Below, piece after piece: positions 11,801-19,308 of a DNA stretch of 24,780 nucleotides. Position 1 is the first letter of the stretch. Every line of letters begins with the position of its first letter. Position numbers and translations under genes: made by a program. Source of the stretch: Saccoglossus kowalevskii (taxonomy: Eukaryota; Hemichordata; Enteropneusta; Harrimaniidae). The notes under the pieces are model-generated. The model was not told where the DNA came from and searched no databases. It worked only from the letters and a program-made list of their open reading frames with translations. The stretch spans positions 1,392,812 through 1,417,591 of the forward strand of contig NW_003119425.1 of the NCBI RefSeq assembly GCF_000003605.2. The letters run 5' to 3'.

Positions 11801-14800
11801 AGTTTGCAGTAAGTTTTTAGTTCCGTTGTCCAAAAGGGGGAGTTTTTGGATCTTGTCCATCCATTCGTCTGTCTTTGTCATGTCTCGAACATGCCTGGAC
11901 CGATTTTGTTCAAAGTGGTACAAAGACAAGTCATAATGCATGTCAATTTTTTATTTTATTTTTATTTGGTTGACAATTGACTTGATTGACAATAATTGTC
12001 ACAAAAAACAACATTTGAACAGTTTATCTACCGTTTCTCAGATTTGCTTATCGAATAAACATTACTCATACTGGCTTACTGATGCACGTCATCTAGTTAA
12101 TTTGATTCAAAATGGATAACTGGCAGCCTGTGTTCCAGATATTGTGACAAATTTGGTTTAAATTAGGTACAAAGGCAAATTTTTTCTCCAGTTATTTTTT
12201 GATTTTGATGAAATTTAGCTGACTGGCCTAAATTTTCATTGAAGAAAAGAAAGTCAGTAAATTTAAAAATGATATAAACTGTGCTGATGTGCTACTCAAG
12301 GTAGGCTGCTAATGTGTGTCATTCAAATCTCGTAATCGTTTTAATTTATGAACACAAATATTTGCGGATTTTCTGAATCAGTAAAAATCAAACCATTTTT
12401 TGGCAGTTAAAATTTAATGACACTAACATAGATTTTCAAGCTTTTCTGAAACACTGATTTGCATAGACTTTCATGAAATTTTACTCTTACGAGTACCGTT
12501 GCAAAAATCAAACTGTGCTGATCTTTCTTTTTTTTTTGATTTGCTCCATAGAGCACTGTTCATGTCATAGTTAGAGGGTTGAACCAGACTGAGGCGGCGA
12601 TACATCAAGTGGCTGCCCTTGTGGATTGTGATGTCTTACACAGTGAATACATGAGAGCTGTAACTGGCGTATGTTATTGTGCGCTGTAAGTACCACTACT
12701 GACTAATATATACTACTACAGACAACCTTTTTATAGTGACTGCTTTTAGGCAGTTCCAAGGCATAACTTATGAACAATCTGAGTATACCCTTTCAGCTCA
12801 TTATTTTTTCAGATTTGTCTTTGTTCAGAGACAAAAATAATAATTATCATTCTGTTATAAAACAGTAACGACCGTCTGTCTATAAAGACCATTTTAAGGA
12901 AGTCCCTTAGGTAGTCACTATGCACAAGTTTAATTGTAATAGTCATGGCATATGATCAATAAAATCAATGTGAAAAGTGGAAAGCTATTAATATGGATGA
13001 AGTGTATGTGGGATCTGTTCATGCCTGACTGACTCACACAGATTTACCATGTACCATGTTGTATCTATTTACAGTGATGGTTTGGCATTGTTACTGGTGA
13101 GCATTGCCGGTGCCGGATTCTTGTTTGGTCTCATGGTGTTAGTTGCATCCTGTGCTTGGCGTCGCTTAGCAACAAAGTAAGTAGTATGTGGGTACTTAAT
13201 TACAGATCATGTCATAGGTTAATCAATGACTATATCACTTGAGTACACCTATTGCAATCAACCTTTAAACCTAACTGTACAGTTATTTAATATTCCTAAA
13301 GCTGGCCTGGCATACTTCTTACAAGTTAACAATCTAAAAGAGAAGAGAGTATCATTTTCCCTCGGACTTCCTTCTCCCAATTATTAGAATTTGTTAGCTT
13401 TACCACTATTTTTAAAGTGACATTGGCTGTGAATTGTGAATTTTTTGTTGTTTAAATATAACCACTTAATGATGACCAAATCTTACAGAAATATTGTTTT
13501 ACCGGTAGACACAATTGCATGACAATAGTCACCCTACACAATCAGCTGTCAAAGAGACGCTTAGCCTCTCAAGATGGCGACATATTTGTCATGATTTCGT
13601 CCAGGGCCCTGGTAAATTGTCATCTTGCACCGTAATTCCAGAATTTCACTTGACAAAACTTGATTTTAATAGATGGTGCACTCCCAATAATTGGAAGTAA
13701 CCTTGCGACCATATTTTTCTACTTTCAAGTGATTTAATGTGCAACTTTGTTTTTAGTGTCTAATAGTACATTTTGGCGATGGCCATTACAAATTGATACC
13801 ACAGATACAGGAAATGTTTTATTAAAAATAAATATCAGAGAAAAAGATCATTAGTTACAGCTATTGTGGCTTTAAATAACTGCAAAATTGCTGACATGAA
13901 TATGTAAACAAAGCAATTATCTGCTAAATGCTAAAATAGTAATGTAAAATTATGCACCAATATTTTAGCATTAAACAAGTCATAACCTTTAAACCTTTGA
14001 CCCTGATGTAAAACCTTTTTTAGTCCCCGTTCAGACAAAGTTCGAAAACGGAGACTTATAATTTGGTCTCTGTCCGTCCGTGCGTCCGTCCGGAATCATA
14101 TCTCAGAATCCCTTGGACCGATTTTGTTCATTCTATGCATGTGCCTAGTACTTTATGTGGGACATATGCACATGCAGTGGTTTAGCGATTCGATTCAAAA
14201 TGGCCGACTGGCAGCCATCTTGTTTTTTGAAAATGTTGTATTTTGGACATGCTTTGTCACTTGTCATTCAAACTTGGTACATAGATTATACATGTTAGGA
14301 TACATGTCCATGACGATTTATTTCGCAATTGGATCAAAGATGGTCGACTGGCAGGCATCTTGTCTTGTTTTTTTATGCGGTATCTTGGACGTGCTCTGTC
14401 AGTTTTCATTCAAATTTGGCACATACATGTACTTTATACATGTCCATGCATGTCCATGACAATTTGTTTCAAAATCTGACTTTTTGGCCTTACTACTATA
14501 TTTCCACAATTTATGTACCATTTTCATTCGTATTTGGCACATACATCATACATATCAGTGTGTTTATGTGGGACATATGCACATGCAGTGGTTTAGCGAT
14601 TCGATTCAAAATAGCTGACTGGCAGCCATCTTGTTTTTTGAAAATGTTGTATTTTGGACATGCTTTGTCACTTGTCATTCAAACTTGGTACATAGATTAT
14701 ACATGTTAGGATACATGTCCATGACTATTTATTTCGCAATTGGATCAAAGATGGTCGACTGGCAGGCATCTTGTCTTGTTTTTTTATGCGGTATCTTGGA

Positions 14801-16345
14801 CGTGCTCTGTCAGTTTTCATTCAAATTTGGCACATACATGTACTTTATACATGTCCATGCATGTCCATGACAATTTGTTTCAAAATCTGACTTTTTGGCC
14901 TTACTACTATATTTCCACAATTTATGTACCATTTTCATTCGTATTTGGCACATACATCATACATATCAGTGTGTTTCATAATCAGATCAAAGATGGCCGA
15001 ATAACGGCTGTTTTTATTTTTGGCCATATTACTACTACAACTAAATAAACAATCTGTTGTATACGTCACTTGGAACTAAAGTTTCAAGGACACGCTCGCG
15101 ACAACCCCTCTGCTTTAATATGACGAGCACAAAGAGAACTTTCAAAAATTAAACAAGGACTGTGTCATTTTCAATGACTTGTTCACAACTAAAATATTAA
15201 AATGAAAATATTAAAAACGTTTGCTCAAAATATAAAAATATATTAGCTATGTCAAAAGTCTGTTTCGTTTAAAGAAAAATTTGAAGAAGTGACTGTTCCG
15301 ATTTTGGGCTTGTTACAAAAATATATATGGGTATGTATATTTATTTATTTTTATAGGAAAAACTACTACAAAGTGGAGAAGACAGATGGGTTGTATCCAA
15401 AGCCTCAGAGTGATGCGACCCCCTATCTTGATGCTTATTATAGTCATAATACAACTATGCCTGCTATACTGAGGTCACCTGATCCAGAAGTCAGTTCCAT
15501 AAGGTGAGGGCAGGGTTAAGTGTCACATCCACAGTCCAATTCTGTATTTGCTTTATTAGAAGCGCATCAAAAATAGACACAATATGTATACACATAATGA
15601 GATGACAAGAAGCAAAAGGAACCTTGTTTATGATGATGAAAAAAAAACAAATCTAACTCATCTTGAATTTCTTTCATTTTAGTAGTACCGGTCGAGGAAG
15701 TGTGGAGATTGCACAACGTGCCAATCAGTACACTGGAGGGCCAACTACCCAACAACTACCTAATGGTGAACAGACACTGCCACTGATACGAGGGTCACCA
15801 CCACCAGCAGTAAGTACAGTAAATCATGTGGGTCCCATGCCACATGTACAACATCTGTAAAATACATATGTACATTGTTTGCACAAAATTCAAACTAAAA
15901 AATTTAAACGTAAAATGTTTTTTTCAAGAATGCCCAAATCAAACAATCAAAATTTATTGTAGCGAATACCATTTACTGTTACAGTACTATGTAAAAAGGG
16001 CAGTGGTAATCGCGCCAAACGTGTGCGACATTTGCGTAATAAACATTGAGTTTCCCAGAATCCAATGCACGTTTCTAATGGAAATCACATGCACGAGTTT
16101 TGACCTGGACGTGACATGCACTAATTGCTGTTGATGACCAAAGAAATTACCAAGTGAAGGCTTGGCGACATTGCCCAACGATCATCGCTCTTTATCAAAA
16201 TGTTTCTTCAATAAAATATTTTTTTTTTTCACTGCAGTATCATCCCGTCACCGTTGACCACACTCCACCTCCGCCAACATCCATCCCGCCAAATCCATAT
16301 GACGAGTATACAGTGGATCAATATCGGCAGATATGTATACACTAA
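2756..16345 (+). CDS. TTYH: Tweety family membrane protein (TTYH), 5'-partial, 12 exons
   Basis: The joined exons are 2756-2867, 4076-4320, 4988-5083, 8094-8166, 10315-10387, 11422-11477, 11693-11785, 12552-12685, 13075-13176, 15357-15503, 15683-15809 and 16238-16345. They give 454 residues in one uninterrupted frame to TAA. Tweety hallmarks appear in order: the VGFYGN box after TM2, RW at the start of TM3 (119-120), TM3/TM4 (120-175), SDFC (Cys181), Cys208 in YVYC, a second ectodomain with Cys275 and Cys290, TM5 (about 295-320) and a Pro/Tyr-rich tail. N-x-T sites at 28, 66 and 260 fall in predicted ectodomains. The family acts at the plasma membrane. It was proposed to form calcium- or volume-activated anion channels, but cryo-EM structures show dimers without an obvious pore, so its biochemical role is disputed. 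Vertebrate members are about 450-535 residues; here roughly 85-100 N-terminal residues are missing. I cannot tell which vertebrate paralogue is closest. The gene converges on a MAP2K gene. Confidence 0.95.
2868..4075 (+). other. TTYH intron a, with a tandem repeat
   Basis: This 1208-base GT-AG intron contains the 33-base tandem array at 3466-3656 and a T-tract near 3110. Nothing else stands out. It ends in TTTTTAG directly followed by GTGAGT, which is exon sequence but reads as a strong donor. Confidence 0.85.
3466..3656 (+). repeat. Tandem repeat, about six units of about 33 bp
   Basis: Units begin TGCAAATTGTG or TTCAAATTGTG, continue GACCCCCTAACTTTGT and end in AAGTA. The middle units are the most alike and the outer two more diverged. 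There are no spacers, so it is a minisatellite and not a CRISPR array. Confidence 0.9.
4076..4320 (+). CDS. TTYH: TTYH exon b: first ectodomain helices
   Basis: The exon is 245 bases, entering in phase 0 and ending with two bases of an Arg codon (AG|GTATGA). It encodes residues 38-118: a hydrophilic, acidic segment expected to be helical, with an N-V-T sequon at residue 66, ending in HYEFLR before TM3. Vertebrate TTYH proteins have an extracellular helical domain of similar length here. The exon opens with GTGAGT, itself a donor consensus. Confidence 0.93.
4675..4720 (+). repeat. Dispersed repeat, shorter copy (pairs with 7939-8000)
   Basis: The 17-base block CTTGGTTAAAAGGAACA, followed by GCAACACTGTGGAAAA and a CACATTA-like run, recurs at 7939-8000. 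This copy lacks the left half of the hairpin present there. A weaker relative may lie near 11301-11345. Confidence 0.6.
4893..4982 (+). repeat. Diverged duplicated segment, copy 1 (pairs with 5774-5866)
   Basis: Blocks shared in order with the second copy are GTAGGATGAA, CAAAATTA followed by GG and CATGCTG/CACGCTG, then ACAGATGTA with an AATA/AATAG tail. This copy stops about five bases before the TM3 exon acceptor. Confidence 0.5.
4988..5083 (+). CDS. TTYH: TTYH exon c: TM3 and start of TM4
   Basis: Acceptor TTAATAG and donor TTT|GTAAGT bound 96 bases, split-codon at both ends. It encodes WLVTIIVLCWEAIVCLLVFL, a strongly hydrophobic TM3, then a short Arg/Ser/Cys loop like the AKQSKW loop of vertebrate TTYH1, and the first residues of TM4. 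Confidence 0.93.
5774..5866 (+). repeat. Diverged duplicated segment, copy 2 (pairs with 4893-4982)
   Basis: It carries the same ordered blocks as the 3' end of the preceding intron, about 880 bases downstream. No copy of the TM3 exon follows: the DNA after it is AT-rich and non-coding. Confidence 0.5.
6579..6936 (+). repeat. Tandem array, three units of about 120-129 bp, each with an inverted CCAAT pair
   Basis: Units start near 6579, 6699 and 6828 with ATAAAAAAA followed by a (GATC)TAGAATATTG box. Each unit carries a forward TGATTGG(C/T)TACC box and, about 20-25 bases later, CAG(T/G)C..CCAATCA. The pair can form a stem, and each unit offers two inverted CCAAT-box cores. Units 2 and 3 are most alike (TTGAAGTCAATGCAAGACTA shared). 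Confidence 0.9.
7463..7658 (+). mobile_element. TA-flanked MITE, copy 1
   Basis: The ends are inverted repeats (TACTGTAAAATACTTTATT at the left; right end reverse-complements to TACCGTAAAATACTTTATTT) flanked by TA. The 196-base interior has no coding capacity. The same element lies reversed at 10844-11051; both share GGGTGTTTTGTA and CAGCGAAAATAG blocks when aligned. TA flanks suggest a Tc1/mariner-type transposase acting in trans, which is inference. Confidence 0.85.
7762..7917 (+). mobile_element. TTAA-flanked MITE (piggyBac-like), copy 1
   Basis: It begins AGCGGGAGGGTCATCACCTG and ends with its imperfect inverted repeat, ...GATGACTCCCCGCT. It is flanked by TTAA (7758-7761) and TTGA (7918-7921, a decayed TTAA). 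The 156-base body is GC-richer than its surroundings and has no transposase. The second copy at 19166-19308 shares blocks such as CGATAACAACACATG and GCCATCTGACGCAT. Confidence 0.88.
7939..8000 (+). repeat. Dispersed hairpin repeat, fuller copy (pairs with 4675-4720)
   Basis: CTTGGTTAAAAGGAACA is followed by a perfect 8-base inverted repeat, GTGTTGCA (7959-7966) and TGCAACAC (7973-7980), around a six-base loop. It lies just 3' of the TTAA-flanked MITE. Confidence 0.6.
8094..8166 (+). CDS. TTYH: TTYH exon d: TM4
   Basis: Acceptor TTTGCAG and donor CTC|GTAAGT bound 73 bases, ending in phase 0. It encodes VAALGLITLIICWTALGVKL and the last residues before the SDFC box. A W followed by a small-residue LG run at this position is typical of TTYH TM4. 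Confidence 0.93.
8300..8485 (+). repeat. Dispersed repeat, uninterrupted copy (pairs with 23431-23735)
   Basis: Blocks shared with the 23.4-23.7 kb copy are GTT(C/A)..ATGTTG(T/C)TAAGA, CAAGCTGCT(A/G)TGGAACAC, CAACTA(G/T)CCCAAAG and GTGAT(G/A)GTTGCCAGGCG. This copy shows the contiguous form. No long terminal repeats, inverted ends or coding sequence were recognised. Confidence 0.8.
9346..9421 (+). repeat. (CCCAT)n microsatellite
   Basis: About fifteen CCCAT units with occasional CCCTAT interruptions. The two opposing open frames across it (His/Pro/Ser-rich and Gly/Trp/Asp-rich) are artefacts of the five-base period. Confidence 0.97.
9912..9936 (+). repeat. Short AAAAT-type microsatellite
   Basis: AAATA/AAAAT units with two G-containing variants at the end. 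Simple sequence only. Confidence 0.85.
10315..10387 (+). CDS. TTYH: TTYH exon e: SDFC box of the second ectodomain
   Basis: Acceptor TCCCTAG and donor GAAG|GTAAGG bound 73 bases, phase 0 in, one base carried over. It encodes GTSDFCVSPDVYITDQTAEF and the following PLGE. SDFC..PD.Y is a conserved TTYH motif, with Cys181 expected in an extracellular disulphide. Confidence 0.94.
10388..11421 (+). other. TTYH intron e, containing a MITE
   Basis: A 1034-base GT-AG intron whose main content is the reversed MITE at 10844-11051. Otherwise it is AT-rich with no exon-like frame. Confidence 0.85.
10844..11051 (-). mobile_element. TA-flanked MITE, copy 2 (reverse orientation)
   Basis: The reverse complement aligns along its length with 7463-7658. 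It starts TACTGTAAAATACTTTATTT and keeps TTTTTGGGTGTTTTGTA and TTCAGCGAAAATAG. The element is 208 bases, with inverted ends of about 19 bases and several small indels. Divergence from copy 1 implies old insertions. Confidence 0.85.
11422..11477 (+). CDS. TTYH: TTYH exon f: YVYC and NPF segment
   Basis: Acceptor TTTTTCAG and donor AAT|GTAAGA bound 56 bases, ending in phase 0. It encodes VVEYYVYCYPDTDNPFQN, matching the DILSYYLLCN..NPFQ segment of vertebrate TTYH, including Cys208. Confidence 0.94.
11693..11785 (+). CDS. TTYH: TTYH exon g: second ectodomain helix
   Basis: Acceptor TTTCTTTAG and donor ATG|GTACGT bound 93 bases, phase 0 at both ends. It encodes residues 219-249, a polar, probably helical stretch aligning with the poorly conserved ectodomain region of vertebrate TTYH. 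Skipping it would keep the frame. Assignment rests mainly on splice sites, phase and position. Confidence 0.88.
11786..12551 (+). other. TTYH intron g, with a dispersed repeat fragment
   Basis: A 766-base GT-AG intron. About 11835-12190 is related to the larger repeat at 14.0-15.05 kb. The rest is AT-rich, with a T-tract before the acceptor. Confidence 0.8.
11835..12190 (+). repeat. Dispersed repeat fragment, same family as 14017-15050
   Basis: It shares GGACCGATTTTGTTCA (11897-11912 here; 14115-14130 there) after a CGTCTGTCT/CGTCCGTCC run, and then GATTCAAAATGG with CTGGCAGCC. Order and spacing are comparable, but overall similarity is low. Confidence 0.7.
12552..12685 (+). CDS. TTYH: TTYH exon h: conserved Cys275/Cys290 region
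   Basis: Acceptor CTCCATAG and donor GCGCT|GTAAGT bound 134 bases. It encodes residues 250-293: an N-Q-T sequon at 260 (as LNVT in vertebrates), then VAALVDCDVLHSEYMRAVTG and VCYCA. The HQLVALLHC..LH.DY..AL.G.C pattern of vertebrate TTYH is matched closely. Cys292 is an extra cysteine next to the conserved Cys290. Confidence 0.94.
12686..13074 (+). other. TTYH intron h
   Basis: A 389-base GT-AG intron of AT-rich sequence in which I see no repeat or exon. Confidence 0.85.
13075..13176 (+). CDS. TTYH: TTYH exon i: TM5
   Basis: Acceptor ATTTACAG and donor AAA|GTAAGT bound 102 bases, split-codon at both ends. It encodes DGLALLLVSIAGAGFLFGLM and VLVASCAWRRLAT: a Gly/Leu-rich TM5 followed by a basic stop-transfer sequence, so the C-terminus is predicted cytoplasmic as in known TTYH proteins. 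Confidence 0.94.
14017..15050 (+). repeat. Large dispersed repeat with CCGTCCGTGCGTCCGTCCGG run
   Basis: It begins near TAGTCCCCGTTCAGACAAAG, has a (TCCG)-type run at 14073-14092, then GGACCGATTTTGTTCA. A motif of about 40 bases recurs several times: (A)TCAAA(G/A)ATGG(C/T)CGACTGGCAG. ATG-rich open frames across it repeat the same peptide and have no domain likeness. Related fragments lie at about 11835-12190 and weakly at 7150-7440. Confidence 0.8.
14152..14973 (+). repeat. Near-identical 411-bp tandem duplication
   Basis: Copy 1 spans 14152-14562 and copy 2 spans 14563-14973. I see only a few substitutions (for example GGCCGACTGG against AGCTGACTGG, and GACGATTT against GACTATTT). Each unit also carries an older internal repetition of the ATGGNCGACTGGCAG motif. 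The near-identity points to a recent duplication or an assembly artefact. Confidence 0.93.
15357..15503 (+). CDS. TTYH: TTYH exon j: cytoplasmic tail, Tyr-rich
   Basis: Acceptor TTTTTATAG and donor ATAAG|GTGAGG bound 147 bases. It encodes KNYYKVEKTDGLYPKPQSDA followed by a Tyr/Pro/Ser-containing stretch to residue 376. It is hydrophilic and probably disordered, as TTYH tails are. An N-T-T at 359 is on the predicted cytoplasmic side and so unlikely to be glycosylated. Confidence 0.92.
15683..15809 (+). CDS. TTYH: TTYH exon k: tail ending in SPPPA, with NAGNAG acceptor
   Basis: It spans 127 bases from the upstream AG of a TAGTAG pair to CAGCA|GTAAGT. It encodes residues 378-419, ending LPLIRGSPPPA. 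The last two residues are the PA of a PPAY motif completed by the next exon. The LI.R.SPPP(S)Y block resembles vertebrate TTYH2/3 tails. Using the second AG would start at 15686 and delete one Ser. Confidence 0.9.
15810..16237 (+). other. TTYH intron k (last intron)
   Basis: A 428-base GT-AG intron. Its 15995-16190 part is less AT-rich than its surroundings and carries several ATGCAC/CATGCAC words, but no gene or repeat family is recognised. Confidence 0.8.
16238..16345 (+). CDS. TTYH: TTYH exon l: C-terminus and stop
   Basis: Acceptor CACTGCAG, 35 codons and TAA. It encodes YHPVTVDHTPPPPTSIPPNP then a Tyr-rich end (YDEYTVDQYRQICIH). Its first residue, Tyr420, completes PPAY. The proline-rich, tyrosine-rich composition fits a TTYH tail, although the very end is not conserved with vertebrates as far as I can judge. 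Confidence 0.9.
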   Translation, partial: YHPVTVDHTPPPPTSIPPNPYDEYTVDQYRQICIH

Positions 16346-17150
16346 ACAAGTGTGCACCATCTTTTGTGTTCTAAGTCTGAGAGTTACTGTTTTTTCTAGC
16401 ACAACAGTTTTTATTAGAAGACTAGCCGTTTTTATTGAAGAATGCTTGTTAGAAACGGTGAATCTTTGCTGACATTGATAATCAGGCACATTGTCAACAG
16501 CAAGAGTTACATAAACAACAACTCTCAATTATTAATCAGGTTTACTAGGATTTTTATTTCCTTGACTGCCACGGTGATTCTAAGGCATGTAGTGTGAATC
16601 CTTTGACAATCTGTGTATTGTCATTAAGACGATAAATTAGTTTGTATCAAAAAATATCAACAATTTAAGTTCAGTAAATGTGATTTTAACTTTATTTTCC
16701 TTAAAATCCACAACTTAGTGATGTGCCTATTTGACATTTTTTTCTCATAAAATATTATTGTAATCTTTAATGTAATGACATTTTGTCTAAACTTTGACAT
16801 CACAAAGGAGTTGTTGTAACTCATGAAAACAACAGATTTATAACAACCTGGCACTAGAGGGCTCTCTACATTTCAAAGCCCGTTAAAATATTTCCCAGTC
16901 ATTGTACAGGTTGATGTTTCAATAATTGCTGTAAATACGGTGCCTTATACGTGATAGTAGGGCTTTTTTTTTAGTCGTTCTTTATACTACACAACCAACT
17001 CTAAACAAAATAAAAAAGAAGGTTGTTTTTTTTGTTTTGTTTTTCTGAAGATGGTGTTGTTTTAGAATCGTATATTTTTGAGGTATCTATGATAATGTAT
17101 GGTTTATTATATCCTATAATAAAGAATAAAAGATTTATTAAATAATGGAA
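16346..17150 (+). other. TTYH: TTYH 3' UTR (extent estimated)
   Basis: AT-rich, non-coding sequence from the TAA to the first tight cluster of poly(A) signals. It holds a TGTAAATA word at 16930-16937, the Pumilio core. The end is uncertain because further AATAAA signals lie at 17386 and 17398. Confidence 0.6.
17118..17130 (+). promoter_or_regulatory. TTYH poly(A) signals (two overlapping-range AATAAA)
   Basis: AATAAA at 17118-17123 and again at 17125-17130, followed within 30-60 bases by U- and GU-containing sequence. This is about 770 bases after the stop. Alternative signals are at 17386-17391 and 17398-17403. Confidence 0.6.
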
Positions 17151-17871
17151 TATGTAATGTAAATAACATTTTTAATATTAATATTTGATGTAAAGATTTT
17201 TCTAATTACTACACTTTTTACTCGTCTGGGTGTTGCTCTAACTGCTCCACAAGCTTGTTTTCTTGTTTGCTTCCTTTCAAATAAACAAAAGTTCAGGCAT
17301 TGTTCATTTGTAGAGGGCAGTCTTCCTGCCCATTTTTAAAAAAACAAAATTGTCTCTACACTATCTTGCATATTTATATGTATATAATAAACCCCAAAAT
17401 AAAGAAAATATTTTTTTCGTAATTTTTATCTTTTGAATCCAAGCAGCTGTTTAAATACTACATCTGTACAATTTTATTTTCAACACTACTGTCGAGACAT
17501 TTATTTTAATGGTTTACTTATTTTATATTGTGAACAAATTTGTAAACCTGTCTTTGTAATTTGTTCTTGTCCTCAGTTGTGGAGATGTTGAAGGATTTTT
17601 GATCTGTATATACAGGTTGCCATGGTGATGAAACATAGTGAAACTATGATCACTGCCTGAATGTAGTATTTTTCCCCCATCAATAACATAGCATTAAATT
17701 TTTCTACCAATGTAATTTTAAAAAAAAGTGTTTTTAATCTCGTCTTACTCCCTGTTCCGATATATCTTGATTTGAATATTTAAAAACAAAAATATTTAGA
17801 ACAGAGGTCCCTCACAAACAATCAATTCTTGCAATATGTTTGATTTATGAGAGCCAATTTCTTGATTCCAA

Positions 17872-17899
17872 CTATTTGAGGGGAAAAAACAAACCTCTT
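17872..17899 (+). repeat. Fragment of the foldback element
   Basis: CTATTTGAGGGG followed by AAAAAACAA and CCTC matches the right arm of the 19.45-19.67 kb foldback element (from 19604) at about 24 of 28 positions. The rest of that element is not seen here. Confidence 0.5.
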
Positions 17900-19165
17900 G
17901 ATTCCAGTTTGATACCATTTTCATATTTTAAATTCAGTTGATTGTTTTTAATATTCCGTGCCTTTTGTATTAATGTACTGGTAAATATTATTATTTGAAG
18001 TGGGGCTTTTCACACAATCTGCATGATATAAGTAGCAGCTCAAAATTGTGGTCAAATATAGCTTTGAAGTCTCACTGAATTGCCTCTACAAAGAACACTA
18101 GCAAAACCAAATGAAATGATCCAGTAGAATTTGCTCTGCGAATGTTTTTATTTTTCCTGTATAGCAATATTTTGTGTACCCACTGTGTTTTTCAATTGTA
18201 CATGTGTTATACATCTTGAAGCTCATTACTGAAGTACAGAAGCTCACAACAAACTCGCTGAGAGTGCTTGACCCAAACTAGATTAGATCACTTTTTATCA
18301 TGTAATTTTCATACCTTTACCATTGTCTATATCAGCTGAATATATTTCACATTTTCTGTCAAAAAAAATAAAATTAGAAGAAAAAAAAATTGCTTATGTT
18401 TTTATTGATTTATGCAATATTTGGAGGAAGCTACCGGAATATCGCGCCTTGGTACTTAGAATTGCAAGGGGAACAACACCGTTTAACTTGTTTATTTTGC
18501 TTGTGACCTCATTATTGCGTATACAGTGTACATGGTCTATTGTGGAATCATGCTAGTTTCCCAATAGAAATCTCAAATAGCGCACCTGTAAAATACTAAT
18601 TCAGATGTTATTCACCCACAGTGTCAGTGGATGACTGTCTTTCATTGACTGGTTTATTGAAACCACAGGATGATATTTATTCCTCCACTGATATTTGGCA
18701 GAGCCACAAAAGTTCTTCATAATGTGCACGGTTAATGAATAAAGTTACCAGGGTTAGGTTAGTCAGCCAATTTGTGTATTAACACAAAACTTCAATTATG
18801 TCTGTATGATCCTGAACAATATTAAAAACATCAAAGCAACCCTAATATGACACAAAATACTTGGTCTCCAGTGTAAATACATTTTATTCAAAATTTGTTT
18901 CATTTGAAAAAAAGCAATAAACTTTGTCAAGGAAGTGCATTGAAATATAGTTCAATTTTGCGGCTTTTAGTGTCTCTCCATTCTGCAACATAACTACCGG
19001 TAAGAGACACTTAGCAATTGGACTAGTTAATGATAATAATTTGGCTGTTCACTGCATGGATATACAGTCACACCAATGTCCAATACACCAGACGTATACA
19101 ATGAGTGTCAATTACATCGTCTATTTACACAAAAAAGCATGCAATGACACTACTGTGGTGTTTAA

Positions 19166-19308
19166 AGCGGGAGGGTCGTCACCTGCGCAGGAATTTAGTT
19201 CCAAGCGACGATAACAACACATGCTAAAAATGCACAGGTTGACGCTTGTTTGTAAAAAATGACATACTATGGCCATCTGACGCATGCACAGGTGACGATT
19301 CCCCCGCT
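19166..19308 (+). mobile_element. TTAA-flanked MITE (piggyBac-like), copy 2
   Basis: A 143-base element beginning AGCGGGAGGGTCGTCACCTG and ending ...CAGGTGACGATTCCCCCGCT. The ends are imperfect inverted repeats of about 24 bases. Both flanks are intact TTAA (19162-19165 and 19309-19312), the target duplication typical of piggyBac transposases. It has no coding capacity. Same orientation and family as 7762-7917. Confidence 0.92.

Larger units (their letters stand above)
13177..15356 (+). other. TTYH intron i (about 2.2 kb), half of it repeat
   Basis: The first 840 bases are AT-rich with nothing recognised. From 14017 to about 15050 lies a dispersed repeat containing the 411-bp tandem duplication. 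No exon is needed here: the phases of exons i and j join to give Lys328. Confidence 0.85.

Noticed and set aside
14124-15048. Four overlapping long-ish plus-strand open frames
   Set aside because: They repeat the same peptides because of the 411-bp duplication, lie inside an intron repeat and have no domain likeness.
17607-17622. GTTGCCATGGTGAT, X-box-like
   Set aside because: One half-site is off consensus and it sits in 3' intergenic DNA; chance is likely.
18323-18556. 77-codon open frame in the intergenic region
   Set aside because: No recognisable family, no splice or promoter context, AT-rich composition like its flanks.
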